Positions 7,886-18,499 are shown, counted from the stretch's first letter. The stretch is DNA of 64,000 nucleotides from JACCZR01 sp963844805 (GCA_963844805.1 CAWJPU010000002.1:1-64000), one strand, 5' to 3'. The notes: a model not told the origin generated them from the letters alone. Translations and numbers: made by a program.

Positions 7886-8737
7886 GTGGCGATAGGCGGG
7901 ATCCTCACCGCGATGGTCACCCCGTTCGGGGCGGACGGCGCGATCGACGAGGAGGCCTTCGTGTCCCTCGCCCGCCACCTGCTCCACGAGGGCGGCTCGG
8001 ATGGCCTCGTGGTGGCCGGCACCACCGGCGAGGGCTCGACGATGAGCGACGACGAGAAGTGCCGCCTGTGGGAGCTCGCGGTGGCCGAGTCCGGGGACGC
8101 CCCCGTGATCGCCGGGACCGGCTCCAACGACACCAGGCACAGCGCCGAGCTGACCGAGCGGGCGAGCGGGCTCGGCGTGGACGCGGTCCTGGTGGTGACC
8201 CCGTACTACAACCGCCCCAACCGCCGTGGCCTGGTCGCCCACTTCCAGGCGGTCGCGGCCGCCACCGAGCTGCCGGTGGTGCTCTACAACATCCCGCAGC
8301 GCTGCGCGCTCGACATGCCGAACGACCTGCTGCGCGAGCTGGCCGAGATCGAGAACGTCGTGGCGGTCAAGCAGGCCCGCTACGAGGAGCTCGAGCCGAT
8401 CGAGGGACTGGCCACCCTGGCCGGCAACGACGACATGCTCCCCGACGTGCTCGACATGGGCGGTCCCGGCGGGATCCTGGTGGCGTCCCACCTCGCCGGG
8501 CGCGAGATGCGGCGGATGATCGACGAGCCCGACAGCCGGCGCGAGATCCACGAGTCGCTGAAGCCGCTCTATCAGGCGCTGACCGTGGCGCCGGCCGCCT
8601 GCTCGGTGAAGGGCGCGCTCGGGCTGCTGGGTCGTGACGTGGGCGTGCCCCGCCTGCCCTACGTGGAGGTCAGCGAGGACGAGGCCGCGACCCTGCGCGA
8701 CGCGCTCGAGCGACAAGGCCTGCTGAGCGCGGTTTGA
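7886..8737 (+). CDS. dapA: 4-hydroxy-tetrahydrodipicolinate synthase
   Basis: Condenses pyruvate with aspartate semialdehyde through a Schiff base. Hallmarks: GTTGEGSTMS (Thr-Thr of the proton relay, about residue 45), TPYYNRP (Tyr), LYNIPQRC and the Schiff-base Lys in VVAVKQA (about 160). Length is 283 residues, usual for the family. The start is set by the promoter 6 nt upstream. The stop overlaps the TTG start of rnj, so the two are probably co-transcribed. No frameshift. Confidence 0.96.
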   Translation: MAIGGILTAMVTPFGADGAIDEEAFVSLARHLLHEGGSDGLVVAGTTGEGSTMSDDEKCRLWELAVAESGDAPVIAGTGSNDTRHSAELTERASGLGVDAVLVVTPYYNRPNRRGLVAHFQAVAAATELPVVLYNIPQRCALDMPNDLLRELAEIENVVAVKQARYEELEPIEGLATLAGNDDMLPDVLDMGGPGGILVASHLAGREMRRMIDEPDSRREIHESLKPLYQALTVAPAACSVKGALGLLGRDVGVPRLPYVEVSEDEAATLRDALERQGLLSAV

Positions 8738-10395
8738 GCTCCACCCTGCGAGTGCTCCCGCTCGGGGGCCTCGGCGAGATAGGCAAGAACATGACGGTCG
8801 TCGAGTACGACGGGCGGATCGTCGTCGTCGACACCGGGCTGATGTTCCCCACGCCCGACCAGCTCGGGGTCGACCTCGTCCTGCCCGACTTCACCTACCT
8901 GCGCGAGCGGGCGGACGACATCGAGGCCATCGTCCTGACCCACGGGCACGAGGACCACGTGGGGGCGCTGCCATTCGTCCTGCGCCAGCTCGACCGCACG
9001 CCGCCGATCTACGGCGGCCCGCTCACCGCGGCGATGGTGCGCTCCAAGCTCGACGAGCACCACCTCCGCGACGTGGACGTGACCGACGTCAGCGCAGGCG
9101 AGGAGCTCGACGCCGGCCCCTTCGGGGTCGAGCTGGTGAAGATGGCGCACTCGATCCCCGACGCCTTCGCCGTCGCCCTGAAGTGCGAGCTGGGGACCAC
9201 GCTCGTCTCGGGCGACTACAAGTTCGACCAGACCCCGGTCGACGGCGTGACCGCCGACGTGTCGCGCCTGGCCGAGCTGGGCCGCGAGGGCCTGCTGCTG
9301 CTGTGCGGCGACTCGACCAACGCCGACCGCCCGGGGATGTCGCCCTCGGAGTCCAGCGTGGGCCCGCGGCTGGAGGAGGCCTTCAGCCGCTGCGAGGGCC
9401 GCATCGTGGTCACCTCCTTCGCCTCGAACATCCATCGCGTGCAGCAGGTGGTCGACGCCGCGTCGGCGCTGGGCCGCAAGGTGGCGCTGGTCGGCCGCTC
9501 GATGCGCAAGAACGTGAACATCGGCCGCAACCTCGGACACATCCAGATCCCCGAGGGCATGATCGTCGGCCCCAAGGAGATCGAGGACTTCCCCGACGAG
9601 AAGGTGGTGGTGATCTCCACCGGCTCCCAGGGCGAGCCGCTGTCGGCGCTACGGCGGATGGCGCACGGCGACCACCCCAACGTCTCGCTGCACGACGGCG
9701 ACACGGTGATCTTCTCCGCCACCCCGATCCCGGGCAACGAGCGGGCGGTCAACGAGACCGTGGACCGGATCTTCCATCTGGGCGCCGACGTGGTCACCAC
9801 GCGCGACGCGCCCATCCACGCCTCGGGTCACGGCTACGCCGAGGAGCTGAAGCTGATGGTCAACCTGACCAAGCCGCGCTACGTGCTGCCGATGCACGGC
9901 GACTACAAGCGGCTGCGCCTGCACTCCGAGCTGGCCACCGCCGTGGGAGTCCCGCCCAAGAACGTCTTCCGCGGCGAGAACGGGTTGCCGCTGGAGCTCA
10001 CGGCGGACGGCGCCGGGTTCGGGTCGCGCGAGCAGGCCGGGCTGGTGTTCGTGGACGGCGTGGACGTGGGCGATCCGGAGGACATCGCCCTGCGCGACCG
10101 GCGCATGCTGTCGGCCGACGGCATCTTCATCGTGGTGGCCACGATCTCCGAGCAGGACGGGCGCTCGGTCGCCCCGCCGGAGATCATCTTCCGCGGGGTG
10201 CCCTTCATCGAGGACGGCGACGAGATGATCGACCAGCTGCGCGACGCGGTCGACGAGTCACTGGCCCGCTCGGCCGAGGAAGAGATCCGGGAGATCGACC
10301 TGCTCCAGGGCCACCTGCACGACGACCTGGCGGAGTTCGTCTACGACCGCCTGAAGCGCCGGCCGATGGTCTTGCCCGTCGTGGTCGAGGTCTAG
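8734..10395 (+). CDS. rnj: Ribonuclease J
   Basis: A metallo-beta-lactamase/beta-CASP nuclease with endo- and 5'-3' exoribonuclease activity on mRNA and rRNA precursors. The zinc motif HGHEDHVG is at about residues 69-76. SGDYKFDQTP, CGDSTNADRPGMSPSE, the beta-CASP FASNIHR segment and the late HASGHGY, MHGDYKR motifs are all present. Length is 553 residues. It starts at TTG overlapping dapA. Its TAG shares the tetranucleotide CTAG with the stop of the convergent gene. Confidence 0.96.
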   Translation: MSSTLRVLPLGGLGEIGKNMTVVEYDGRIVVVDTGLMFPTPDQLGVDLVLPDFTYLRERADDIEAIVLTHGHEDHVGALPFVLRQLDRTPPIYGGPLTAAMVRSKLDEHHLRDVDVTDVSAGEELDAGPFGVELVKMAHSIPDAFAVALKCELGTTLVSGDYKFDQTPVDGVTADVSRLAELGREGLLLLCGDSTNADRPGMSPSESSVGPRLEEAFSRCEGRIVVTSFASNIHRVQQVVDAASALGRKVALVGRSMRKNVNIGRNLGHIQIPEGMIVGPKEIEDFPDEKVVVISTGSQGEPLSALRRMAHGDHPNVSLHDGDTVIFSATPIPGNERAVNETVDRIFHLGADVVTTRDAPIHASGHGYAEELKLMVNLTKPRYVLPMHGDYKRLRLHSELATAVGVPPKNVFRGENGLPLELTADGAGFGSREQAGLVFVDGVDVGDPEDIALRDRRMLSADGIFIVVATISEQDGRSVAPPEIIFRGVPFIEDGDEMIDQLRDAVDESLARSAEEEIREIDLLQGHLHDDLAEFVYDRLKRRPMVLPVVVEV

Positions 10396-10988
10396 CGGTA
10401 CGACCTGAGGAACGCGGGGAGCACGCGCGGGATGTCCTTGCGCGAGCGAGCCAGCGCCTCCTCGAGCGCGGGGGTGGCGTCGGAGTGGATGGTCCGGCCG
10501 TGGCCCACGAACAAGGCGTCGGGCGAGAACCGGCGCAGCGTGCCCGGCGGCGTGAGCCTGAGCATCGGATGCACGCCCACGGGCTCGTCGCCCACCGCCA
10601 TGTAGCCGTTGGTGCCCACCGACTCGGCGACCACCAATGCCCGGCGGTCCTCCCACCACAGGCACAGCTCCCGCCAGCGCGGCTTCCACACCATGCGGTG
10701 GACCTCGAACGGGCTGTCCGGCAGCCCGTGGTCGGGAAGGCGCAGGTGGGGGACCGAGAAGCGGGCGGCAATTTCCTCGCAGTCGCGCGGGTGGCGATCG
10801 AGCAGCTGCACCACCGCCGCGATCTCACCCAGCGCGACCGCCGCCCGCAGGGCCGCCTCGTCGGCGCAAGGGTCGATCAGCCAGACGCGGCCTTCGTGGG
10901 CCAGTGCGTGCGAGGAGCGCTCCATCGGCTCCTTCGCCGTCCAGCTGATCGCCCACGGGACGTGGTCGTCGATCTCGGCCGGGTTCAC
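10392..10988 (-). CDS. Metallo-beta-lactamase-fold-like protein, degenerate metal site
   Basis: About 198 residues starting at a GTG that overlaps the histidine kinase stop (GTGA). The pattern (WLIDPCAD strand, a loop around LLDRHPRD, late SVGTNGYM and LFVGHGRTIH) recalls MBL-fold hydrolases, but the usual HxHxDH motif is replaced by DRHPRDCEE. It may therefore lack the full binuclear centre. It follows the two-component genes, so it could be regulated with them. The substrate is unknown. Confidence 0.55.
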   Translation of the reverse strand: MNPAEIDDHVPWAISWTAKEPMERSSHALAHEGRVWLIDPCADEAALRAAVALGEIAAVVQLLDRHPRDCEEIAARFSVPHLRLPDHGLPDSPFEVHRMVWKPRWRELCLWWEDRRALVVAESVGTNGYMAVGDEPVGVHPMLRLTPPGTLRRFSPDALFVGHGRTIHSDATPALEEALARSRKDIPRVLPAFLRSYR

Positions 10989-12433
10989 CCTTGCGCGGCT
11001 TCCGCCGGCGCCGCGGTGGGCGCCTGAGCGAGCGGCAGGCGCACGACGAACCGGGCGCCGCCGCCCCGGGCGTCGTCCAGCCGGACCGAGCCGCCATGCG
11101 CCTCGGCCACCGCGCGCACGATCGCCAGGCCGAGGCCGCTGCCCGTGACACGCCCGGTGTCGCCGCCGCCGCGCGAGAAGCGCTCGAACACCCGGTTGCG
11201 CAGCTCCTCGGGCACGCCCGGGCCGCGGTCGGAGACCTCCAGGCAGGCAAAGCCGTCCGCGCCGCGCGCGGACACGGTGACCGGCGTGCCCGACGGCGTG
11301 TGGGCCAGGGCGTTCTCGATCAGGTTGAGCGCGGCCCGGTGCAGGTCGTCGGGGACGCCGTCGACCCACAGCCGGCCGGGCGCGTCGAGCGCCAGCTGGT
11401 GCTCGACGGCGAGCGGCGCGGCCTCGGCCACCGCCTCGCGGGCCACCACGGCCAGGTCCACCGGCTTGCGCGGGGCCTGCCGCCCGGCGTCGGCGCGGGC
11501 CAGCAGCAGGAGGTCGGCCACCAGGCGCCGCATCCGGCGCGAGGAGCGCAGGGCGGAGCCGGCGATCTCGGCCTGCTCGCCCTTCAGCTCGGTCTCCAGC
11601 AGCTCGAGGTTCGCGAGGATGCTGGTCAGCGGCGTGCGCAGCTCGTGCGAGGCGTCGGCCACGAACTCGCGCTGGCGCGCCAGCGCGGCCTCGGTCTCCG
11701 CGCGCGCGGCGCCCAGCTCGCCGAGCATGTCCTCGAGCGTGTGCGCCAGGTCGGCCACCTCGTCGTTGGCCTCGGGCTTGGGCAGGGTGGTGGAGGGGTC
11801 GCGGGTCCGGGCCACCTCGCGCGCGGCTCCGGTGAGCCGGGTCACCGGTTGCATCGCGCGCCGCGCCACCGCCAGGCCGGCCAGGAAGGCGAGCGCGGTG
11901 CCGCCCAGCACGCCGAAGCCGAGGAACGCCTTCACGCGGGCCACGGTGGAGCTGAGGCCCCCGCGCGGACGCGCGTACTGCACGTAGCCCACGGGCTCGG
12001 CGAACCGGCCCTGCAGCGGACGCTGGAAGCTGCCGCCCCCGACGTTGCCCACCAGCAGTGGCCGCGAAGCCACGCGGAAGCCGCCCACGTCCCGCAGCTC
12101 GTCGCTGGGCGGCCCGAGGTCCTCGCCGTTCAGCGGCGCCGAGCCGATCACCCGGCCCGAGCGGTCCAGCACGCGGATCTCCGAGCCGCCGGCCGAGGCC
12201 GCGCTGAGCAGGTCCTCGGGCACCGTCGGCTCGGGGCGCAGCCTGATCCGGTCGGCCAGGCTCGCCGTCGCCGAGCGCAGCTCGGAGTCGAAGCTCGAGT
12301 TCAGCCGCCGGATCGTGAAGGTGCCGACCACCACGGCGAACAGCAGCAGGATCACGAAGGTCAGGCCGGCGGAGACCACCGCCAGCTTCAGCCGCACCGG
12401 CAGGCGCAGCCGTGCCTCGGACAGCAGGTTCAC
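10985..12433 (-). CDS. Sensor histidine kinase, OmpR-partner type
   Basis: Membrane sensor kinase of about 482 residues. Order: short N-terminus, TM1 (about 15-38), extracytoplasmic sensor region (about 39-160), TM2, HAMP, phosphoacceptor helix DASHELRTPLTSI (His near 260), N-box NLIENALAHT, G-boxes DRGPGVP and GSGLGLAIVRA. The GTG start overlaps the response-regulator stop by 4 nt and its own stop overlaps the next gene, so three genes form one operon. The signal cannot be read from sequence. Confidence 0.93.
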   Translation of the reverse strand: MNLLSEARLRLPVRLKLAVVSAGLTFVILLLFAVVVGTFTIRRLNSSFDSELRSATASLADRIRLRPEPTVPEDLLSAASAGGSEIRVLDRSGRVIGSAPLNGEDLGPPSDELRDVGGFRVASRPLLVGNVGGGSFQRPLQGRFAEPVGYVQYARPRGGLSSTVARVKAFLGFGVLGGTALAFLAGLAVARRAMQPVTRLTGAAREVARTRDPSTTLPKPEANDEVADLAHTLEDMLGELGAARAETEAALARQREFVADASHELRTPLTSILANLELLETELKGEQAEIAGSALRSSRRMRRLVADLLLLARADAGRQAPRKPVDLAVVAREAVAEAAPLAVEHQLALDAPGRLWVDGVPDDLHRAALNLIENALAHTPSGTPVTVSARGADGFACLEVSDRGPGVPEELRNRVFERFSRGGGDTGRVTGSGLGLAIVRAVAEAHGGSVRLDDARGGGARFVVRLPLAQAPTAAPAEAAQG

Positions 12434-13110
12434 GCCGGTCTCAGCACGTAGCCCGCGCCGCGCACCGTGTGCAGCACCCGCGGCTCGCCGCCCTCCTCGA
12501 GCTTGCGGCGCAGGTTGGACACGAACACGTCCACGGTGTTGGTCTCCGCGTAGGGGTGGTAGTCCCACACCTCGTCGAGCAGGTTCTGCCGCGAGACCAC
12601 CAGGCGCTCGTTGCGCACCATGTGCTCGAGCAGCTCGAACTCGCGGCTGGTGAGGTCCAGCGCCCGGTCGCCGCGGTAGACCTCGCGGGTGGCCGGGTTG
12701 AGCCGGATGTCCCCGCTGGTCAGGAACGCGCTGCCGCGCGGCGGCCGGCGGCGCAGCAGGGCGCGCAGCCGTGCCAGCAGCTCCTCGCGCTCGAACGGCT
12801 TGACCAGGTAGTCGTCGGCGCCGGAGTCCAGCCCCTCCACGCGGGAGTCGAGCGACTCGCGCGCGGTGAGGATCAGGATCGGGACGTCGCCGCCCTCGCG
12901 CAGGCGGCGCGAGACCTCGACGCCGTCGATCCCGGGCAGGCCGAGATCGAGCACCACGGCATCGGGCTCGAACACGGCGGCCTCCTCCAGTGCCTTCTCG
13001 CCGTCGGCTGCGATGCGCACCTCGTAGCCCTCCATTCCCAGCGAGCGGCGCAGCACGCCGGCGATGTCGCGGTCGTCCTCCACCACCAGGACTCGAGGCT
13101 CATCGCTCAT
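12430..13110 (-). CDS. OmpR/PhoB-family response regulator
   Basis: Receiver domain with acidic EDD near the N-terminus, phosphoacceptor Asp in VVLDLGLPGIDG (about 53), LTARES and the Lys of KPFEREEL. The winged-helix domain has LTSREFELLEHMV and TVDVFVSNLRRKLE. Start chosen at MSDEPRVLVVEDD; another ATG lies 9 nt upstream. It is divergent from ftsK and forms an operon with the kinase. Confidence 0.94.
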   Translation of the reverse strand: MSDEPRVLVVEDDRDIAGVLRRSLGMEGYEVRIAADGEKALEEAAVFEPDAVVLDLGLPGIDGVEVSRRLREGGDVPILILTARESLDSRVEGLDSGADDYLVKPFEREELLARLRALLRRRPPRGSAFLTSGDIRLNPATREVYRGDRALDLTSREFELLEHMVRNERLVVSRQNLLDEVWDYHPYAETNTVDVFVSNLRRKLEEGGEPRVLHTVRGAGYVLRPA

Positions 13111-13168
13111 TGGCCGCATGGTAGGGCGCAGGGGCGGGCGAACCGGCGTCGAAAGACGCTCCGAAGCC

Positions 13169-15532
13169 GTGGCAAGCCGCAAGCGCACCAAGGGCAAGCG
13201 CCGCAGGAGGGCCTCGCGCAGGTCGGGACCGTCCCTGCCGCGGCCCTCGCTGCCACGGCTCCAGCAGCACCAGCTGGACCTGATCGGCCTCGGCCTGGTG
13301 GCCTTCGCGGCCTTCTTCGCGTGCGTCTTCTATCTCGGCTGGGCCGGCGGGCAGGTGGGTGAGGCGATGGCCGACGGCTTCCTGCTCCTGTTCGGCGGCG
13401 CCGGCTATCTCGTCCCCGTGGCGCTGTTCGGTACCGGAGCGGTGCTGGTGCTGCGCCCGATGCTGCCCGCCGTCAACCCGTTCCGCACCGGCGCCCTATG
13501 CCTGGGTGCGGCCCTGTGCCTGGGCCTCGCGGCCGGCTCGCTGGGGCTCGGGCCCGGCGACACCCCCCGCAACGGCACGTTCGACCCCGAGTACCTGCGC
13601 TCCCACGGCGGCCTGGTCGGCGAGGCGCTGTTCTACGGCATCAGGACGCTGTTCCAGGAGGTCGGGGCCCACATCCTGTTCGTCTTCCTGCTGCTGGGCG
13701 GGCTGCTGCTGCTGACCGGCGCCTCGGTGGCGGGCATCGTCAAGGGAACACGCGAGAGCGTGGCCTCCACCACGCGGCGCGTGCGCAAGTCGACCGGCGA
13801 GTTCGCCTCGGTCATGCGCACCGAGCGCACCCAGCCACTGCCGCCCGAGGTGGAGCCGGTGGTGCGTGCCACCCACGTCGAGGTGCCGGCCGAGGAGGAA
13901 GACGAGGAGGGCTTCGAGCTCGAGGCGGACGAGGAGCCCGAGCTGATCGAGCCCGAGCCTGAGCCCGACCCGACCCCGGGGCTCGACGAGGAGGACGAAG
14001 GCGAGCCCGGTCAGGAGGAGCTCACGCCGATGGGCAACCGGCGCTCCCCGGTCACCGAGTCCGACGACCTCGACTACCGGCTCCCGCGCGACAAGTTCCT
14101 GACCCGCTCCAACGGCGGTCAGAAGACCGACGTGAAGGGCATCGAGCGCGGCGGGCGCCAGGTGGTCGAGGCGCTGGCCCACTTCAGCGTCGACGCCCAG
14201 GTGACCGGCACGGTCAGCGGCCCGCACGTCACGCGCTACGAGCTGCGCCTGGCCCCGGGCATCAAGATGTCCAAGGTCGCCAACCTCAAGGACGACCTCG
14301 CCTACGCGATGGCCGCCGAGCACGTGCGCATCCTCGCGCCGATACCCGGCAAGCAGGCCGTCGGCGTCGAGGTCCCCAACCGCGTGCGCAAGATGGTCCA
14401 CCTGGGCGACGTCTTCCAGGAGGCCCCGGACAAGTGGTCGCCGCTCACCGTCTGGCTCGGCAAGGACATCGCGGGCAAGGCGATCGGGACCGACCTGGCC
14501 AAGCAGCCGCACGTGCTGGTGGCCGGCACCACGGGGTCGGGCAAGTCCGGCTGCGTGAACGCGATGCTCTCCTCGATCCTGCTGCGCGCCACGCCGAACG
14601 AGGTGCGGCTCGTCCTGGTGGACCCCAAGCGGGTCGAGCTCAACCACTACGAGCACATCCCGCACCTGCTCACGCCGGTGATCACCAGCCCGCGCCTGGC
14701 CGCCAACGCGCTGGCCAACCTGATCAAGGAGATGGAGGAGCGCTACGACGTGATGAGCGCGGCGCGCACGCGCAACCTGGAGGAGCTCAACCGCGCCCGC
14801 GCGCGGGCGCGGTGAGCCGCCGCTGCCCTACATCCTCTGCGTCATCGACGAGCTCGCGGACCTGATGATGATCGCCCCGGGCGAGGTCGAGGACTCGATC
14901 ATCCGCCTGGCCCAGAAGTCGCGCGCCGTCGGCATCCACCTGCTGCTGGCCACCCAGCGCCCGAGCGCGGACGTGATCACGGGCATGATCAAGGCCAACG
15001 TGCCGGCCCGCATCGCCTTTGCCGTGGCCTCACAGACCGACTCGCGGGTGATCTTGGACCAGAACGGCGCGGAGTCCCTCCTGGGCCAGGGCGACATGCT
15101 CTTCCGGCCTGCGGGCGAGTCGCGCTCGGCGCGCATCCAGGGCGCCTTCATCGACGAGGACCAGATCCTCAAGCTCACCGACCACTGGCGCAAGCAGGGC
15201 GAGCCCGAGCTCCAGGAGGAGCTGCTGGAGGCCGTCGAGGGCGACGACGAGCCCGACTCCGACGAGGAGTTCAGCGCCGATCAGGACGACCTGCTGGCGG
15301 AGGCGATCTCCACGGTGGTCCAGATGGGCACCGCCTCCACCTCGATGCTCCAGCGGCGCCTGCGGGTGGGCTACACCCGCGCCGGGAGGCTGATCGACAT
15401 GATGGAGCGCCGGGGCGTGATCTCCGGCTACGAGGGCTCGAAGGCGCGCCAGGTGCTGGTCACGGAGGCCGACCTGCCGCGGGTGCTCGAGCAGCTGGCA
15501 GACCCGCTGGTGGCCGCAGCTCCGACGAATAG
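13169..15532 (+). CDS. ftsK: DNA translocase FtsK/SpoIIIE (frameshifted)
   Basis: Hexameric DNA pump at the division septum. Basic N-terminus (VASRKRTKGKRRRRA), four membrane helices (about residues 30-190), a very acidic linker (about 230-290), then the motor with Walker A GTTGSGKSGCVNAM (about 453) and Walker B ILCVIDELADLMM. The frame breaks near 14805-14815 between ELNRARARA and EPPLPYILC and resumes one frame over. The C-terminal gamma winged helix (MLQRRLRVGYTRAGRLID) is present. The intended stop is probably the TAG at 15530, reached with one more corrected base; as read, the frame runs on into the next gene. Start GTG 13169 is preferred; upstream in-frame codons exist. Confidence 0.9.
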
Positions 15533-15557
15533 ACGCGCTTTCGCCAGAATAGGCGCC

Positions 15558-16364
15558 GTGCCACCCATAGGGGAGACGCTGCGCCAGGCGCGCATGCGTC
15601 ACGAGCTGGACATCGCCGACGTCGAGGCGCGTACGAAGATCCGCGCCAAGTACCTCCGCGCCCTCGAGAACGAGGAGTTCGGCGTGCTCCCCGGACCCAC
15701 GACGGTCCGCTCCTTCATCCGCACCTACGCCGAGCTGCTGGGGCTGGACCCGCATCCGCTGGTCGAGGAGTTCCGCAACAGCACGGAGGACCGCGAGGAG
15801 GCCGGACCCTCAGCCCATGCCCGCGCCCGCGGCGCGGGGACAACCGCCGCGAGCGCAGGGAGCGGCGCGAGCGCCGGCCGCCGCCGCCCCCGCGCACGGG
15901 CCGCGGCGGGCCGAGCCCGCTGGCGCTGATCGGCGGGACGATCGTCGTCGTGCTCGTGGCGCTGGCGATCATCGGCCTGATCGGCGGGGAGGAGGAGGGC
16001 GGCGGGGACAGGTCCTCCAACGACGGAGCAGGGCACGCAGGCCGGCAGCACCCAGCGGTCCAAGCCCAAGCCCCGCCGGCGCAACGCCGCGCGCAACGTG
16101 GCCGTGCTGAACATCGCGCCGACGGTCCCCACCTACGTGTGCGTGGACACCGGCCCCGGGACGGAGATCCTGTTCGAGGGAACGCTGGACTCCTCGCGCC
16201 GCTTCCGCGCCAAGCGGGTGCGGCTGAACCTGGGCAAGACCTCCGCGCGGCTGACCGCCAACGGCAAGGCGGTGCCGCTCGAGCCCTTGCCGACGCCCGT
16301 CGGCTACGACATCACGCCCACGCGGGTCCAGGAGCTCGAGGTCGGCCAGCGCCCATGCGCCTAG
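15558..16364 (+). CDS. RodZ-like helix-turn-helix membrane protein (frameshifted)
   Basis: N-terminal XRE-type HTH of the RodZ kind: IGETLRQARMRHELDI, TKIRAKYLRALE, FGVLPGPTTVRSFIR. A low-complexity basic/Pro region and one membrane helix (LALIGGTIVVVLVALAIIGL) follow, then a DUF4115-like C-terminal domain ending EVGQRPCA. At least three frame breaks occur between about 15800 and 16090. The frame is continuous with ftsK as read, but the GTG at 15558 has a CAGAAT box 7 nt upstream, so it is taken as a separate gene. RodZ-type proteins link cell shape to MreB; that role is family knowledge. Confidence 0.75.
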
Positions 16365-16371
16365 GCGCCTG

Positions 16372-17666
16372 ATGCCCGCGCGCGCGGGCATCGTCGTCAC
16401 CGGCACCGAGGTGCTCACGGGGCGGGTCCAGGACCGCAACGGGCCCTGGCTCTCCGACCGTCTCCGCGAGCTCGGCGTCGACCTGGCCCACATCACGATC
16501 TGCGGCGACCGCCCCGAGGACATGGAGGCCCAGCTCGCGTTCATGGCCGCGCAGGGGGTGGACCTGATCGTCACCAGCGGCGGCCTGGGGCCCACGGCGG
16601 ACGACCTGACCACGGAGGTGGTCGCCGGCTTCACCGGGTCGCCCGCTGTTCCTCGACGCCGAGCTCGAGGAGCAGATCGCCGACATCCTGCGACCGCTCA
16701 TGAAGCGCTGGCCCAACCTCGACTTCGAGGCCGTGCGGACGGCGAACCGCAAGCAGGCGATGGTCCCCGAGGGCGCGCGGGTGATCGCTCCCGCGGGCAC
16801 CGCCCCCGGCCTCGTGGTGCCGCCGCTGGACGGCGCGGGGCCGACGGTCGTGGTGCTGCCCGGGCCCCCGCGGGAGCTGCACTCGATGTGGCGGGTGGCC
16901 ACCGAGGCCGAGGAGTTCCGCGCGGCCGATCGGCGGCCGCACCGACTACGAGCAGCGGATGCTGCGCCTGTTCGGCATCCCCGAGTCGGAGATCGCGGAG
17001 ACCCTGCGGGTCGCCGAGGGCTCGCTGGGAGACCTGTCCCCGCTCGAGATCACCACCTGCCTGCGGCGGGGCGAGGTGGAGGTGGTGACGCGCTACGAGC
17101 CCTCGCAGGCGGCCCTGTACGAGCGGCTGGCCGACCTCGTGGCCGAGCGCCACGGGGAGTTCCTGTTCTCCACCGACGGCAGCTCGATCGACGACCAGGT
17201 GGCCGAGCTGCTCGCGGGCCGGCGGATCGCGCTGGCGGAGTCGTGCACGGGAGGCCTGATGGCGGCGCCGGCTCACCGAGCGCGCCGGGTCGTCGGAGTA
17301 CGTGGTGGGCGGAGCGGTGACCTACGCCGACGAGGCCAAGGTCGAGCAGCTCGGCGTCGACCCGGAGCTGATCAGGGCCCACGGGGCGGTGTCGCCCGAG
17401 GTCGCCGCGGAGATGGCCGGCGGCGCCCTGGAGCGCTTCGGCGCCGACACCGCGCTGTCGATCACCGGGATCGCCGGGCCGGGCGGAGGGAGCGAGGAGA
17501 AGCCGGTGGGAACGGTGTGCTGGTGCGCGCGGTCTGGGCGACGGCTCGATGCTGGCCCGCCAGACCCGGCTCCCCGGGCGACCGCGCCGAGGTGCGCGAC
17601 CGCTCGACCACCGTGGGCATGCACCTGCTGAGGCGCCTGCTGCGTGGCGAAGACCCGGCCTTCTAA
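16372..17666 (+). CDS. cinA: CinA family protein: NMN amidohydrolase/COG1058 fusion (frameshifted)
   Basis: Full-length CinA layout of about 430 residues: an N-terminal MoeA-like COG1058 domain (GIVVTGTEVLTGRVQDRNGP, IVTSGGLGPTADDLT, VVLPGPPRELHSMW) and a C-terminal PncC deamidase domain (IALAESCTGGLMAA, YVVGGAVTYADEAK, SITGIAGPGGGSEEKP). The blocks are spread over all three frames, with breaks near 16640, 16925, 17270, 17520 and 17570. The gene lies upstream of recA, as in many bacteria, with a 2'-5' RNA ligase gene overlapping its end. The order of intact motifs argues for sequence error. Confidence 0.87.
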
Positions 17667-18200
17667 GGCGCGGCTGTTCGTCGCGCTGGAGCTCCCCGAG
17701 GCGACGCGCGCCCGGACGGCCGCGCTGCTTGCACCGCAGGAGGGGCTGCGGCCCGCGGCCGAGCGCTCCCTGCACGTGACGCTGGCCTTCCTGGGCTGGC
17801 AGGCGGAGGAGGACGTCGAGCGGATCGGCGGCGCTGACCGGAGAGGCGGTGGCCGGGCGGGCGCCGGTGCGCCTGGTGCCGGCCGAGGTGCGCGCCGTGC
17901 CGCCGCGGCGACCGCGGCTGTTCGCGCTCGACCTCGACGACCCCGACGGCGGGTGCACCGAGCATGCAGGCAGCGGTGGCGGACGCGCTCGCCGGCGCGG
18001 GGCTGTACGAGCCGGAGAAGCGGCCCTTCTGGCCCCACGTCACGCTGGCGCGCGTCCGGCGGGGCGAGCGCGTGCGGCGTGTCGCGGCCGGGGACCCGCC
18101 GGCGCCGTTCCGGGCGGACCGGGTCGTGCTCTACCGCTCGACCCTGCGGCCCGACGGGGCGGTCTACGAGCCCCAGCGTGGGTTTACGCTGGAGGCATGA
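17644..18200 (+). CDS. thpR: RNA 2',3'-cyclic phosphodiesterase (2'-5' RNA ligase family)
   Basis: A two-histidine phosphoesterase. The first HxTxxFLG motif is HVTLAFLG and the second is WPHVTLARVR. RLFVALELPEATR at the N-terminus and RADRVVLYRSTLRPDGAVY near the end are typical. Two frame breaks, near 17830 and 17960, interrupt it. It begins at a GTG overlapping the cinA 3' end by 23 bp. The next ATG overlaps its TGA. The cinA-thpR-recA arrangement is frequent in bacteria. Confidence 0.85.
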
Positions 18201-18490
18201 GCGAGCCGATCGCCTGCAGCCTGACCGCCGGCGGCCAGGCGGTGCGCCGCGAGGAGGCCGCCGCGCTGATGCGGCGCGCGCTGGTGGGCCGCGAGCCGAT
18301 CGAGGGCGGCGTGCGGCTGCGCTTCCGCGGGGAGTCCGAGGGCGAGCTGCGCGAGCTGGTGCGGCGCGAGCGCGAGTGCTGCCCCTTCTTCGGCTTCTCC
18401 CTCGCCGCCGGCGGGCCCGAGCTGGTGCTGGACGCGACCGCTCCCCCGGAGGCCCGCGAGCTCCTGGACGAGCTGTTCGCCGCCCCCTAG
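18197..18490 (+). CDS. Small conserved protein with a Cys-Cys motif
   Basis: 97 residues, beginning MSEPIACSLTAGG. A charged helical centre leads to ELVRRERECCPFFGFSL, a Cys-Cys-Pro-Phe signature shared by small proteins often seen near metal-response genes, and then a short beta/alpha end. The paired cysteines could bind metal or act in redox, but no function is established. The ATG overlaps the thpR stop. No frameshift. Confidence 0.6.
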   Translation: MSEPIACSLTAGGQAVRREEAAALMRRALVGREPIEGGVRLRFRGESEGELRELVRRERECCPFFGFSLAAGGPELVLDATAPPEARELLDELFAAP

Positions 18491-18499
18491 CGGGCGCCG

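Noticed and set aside
10991..12451. A 486-codon plus-strand frame opposite the histidine kinase
   Set aside because: The kinase on the minus strand has all H, N and G boxes; the plus frame is biased Gly/Arg/Leu/His text.
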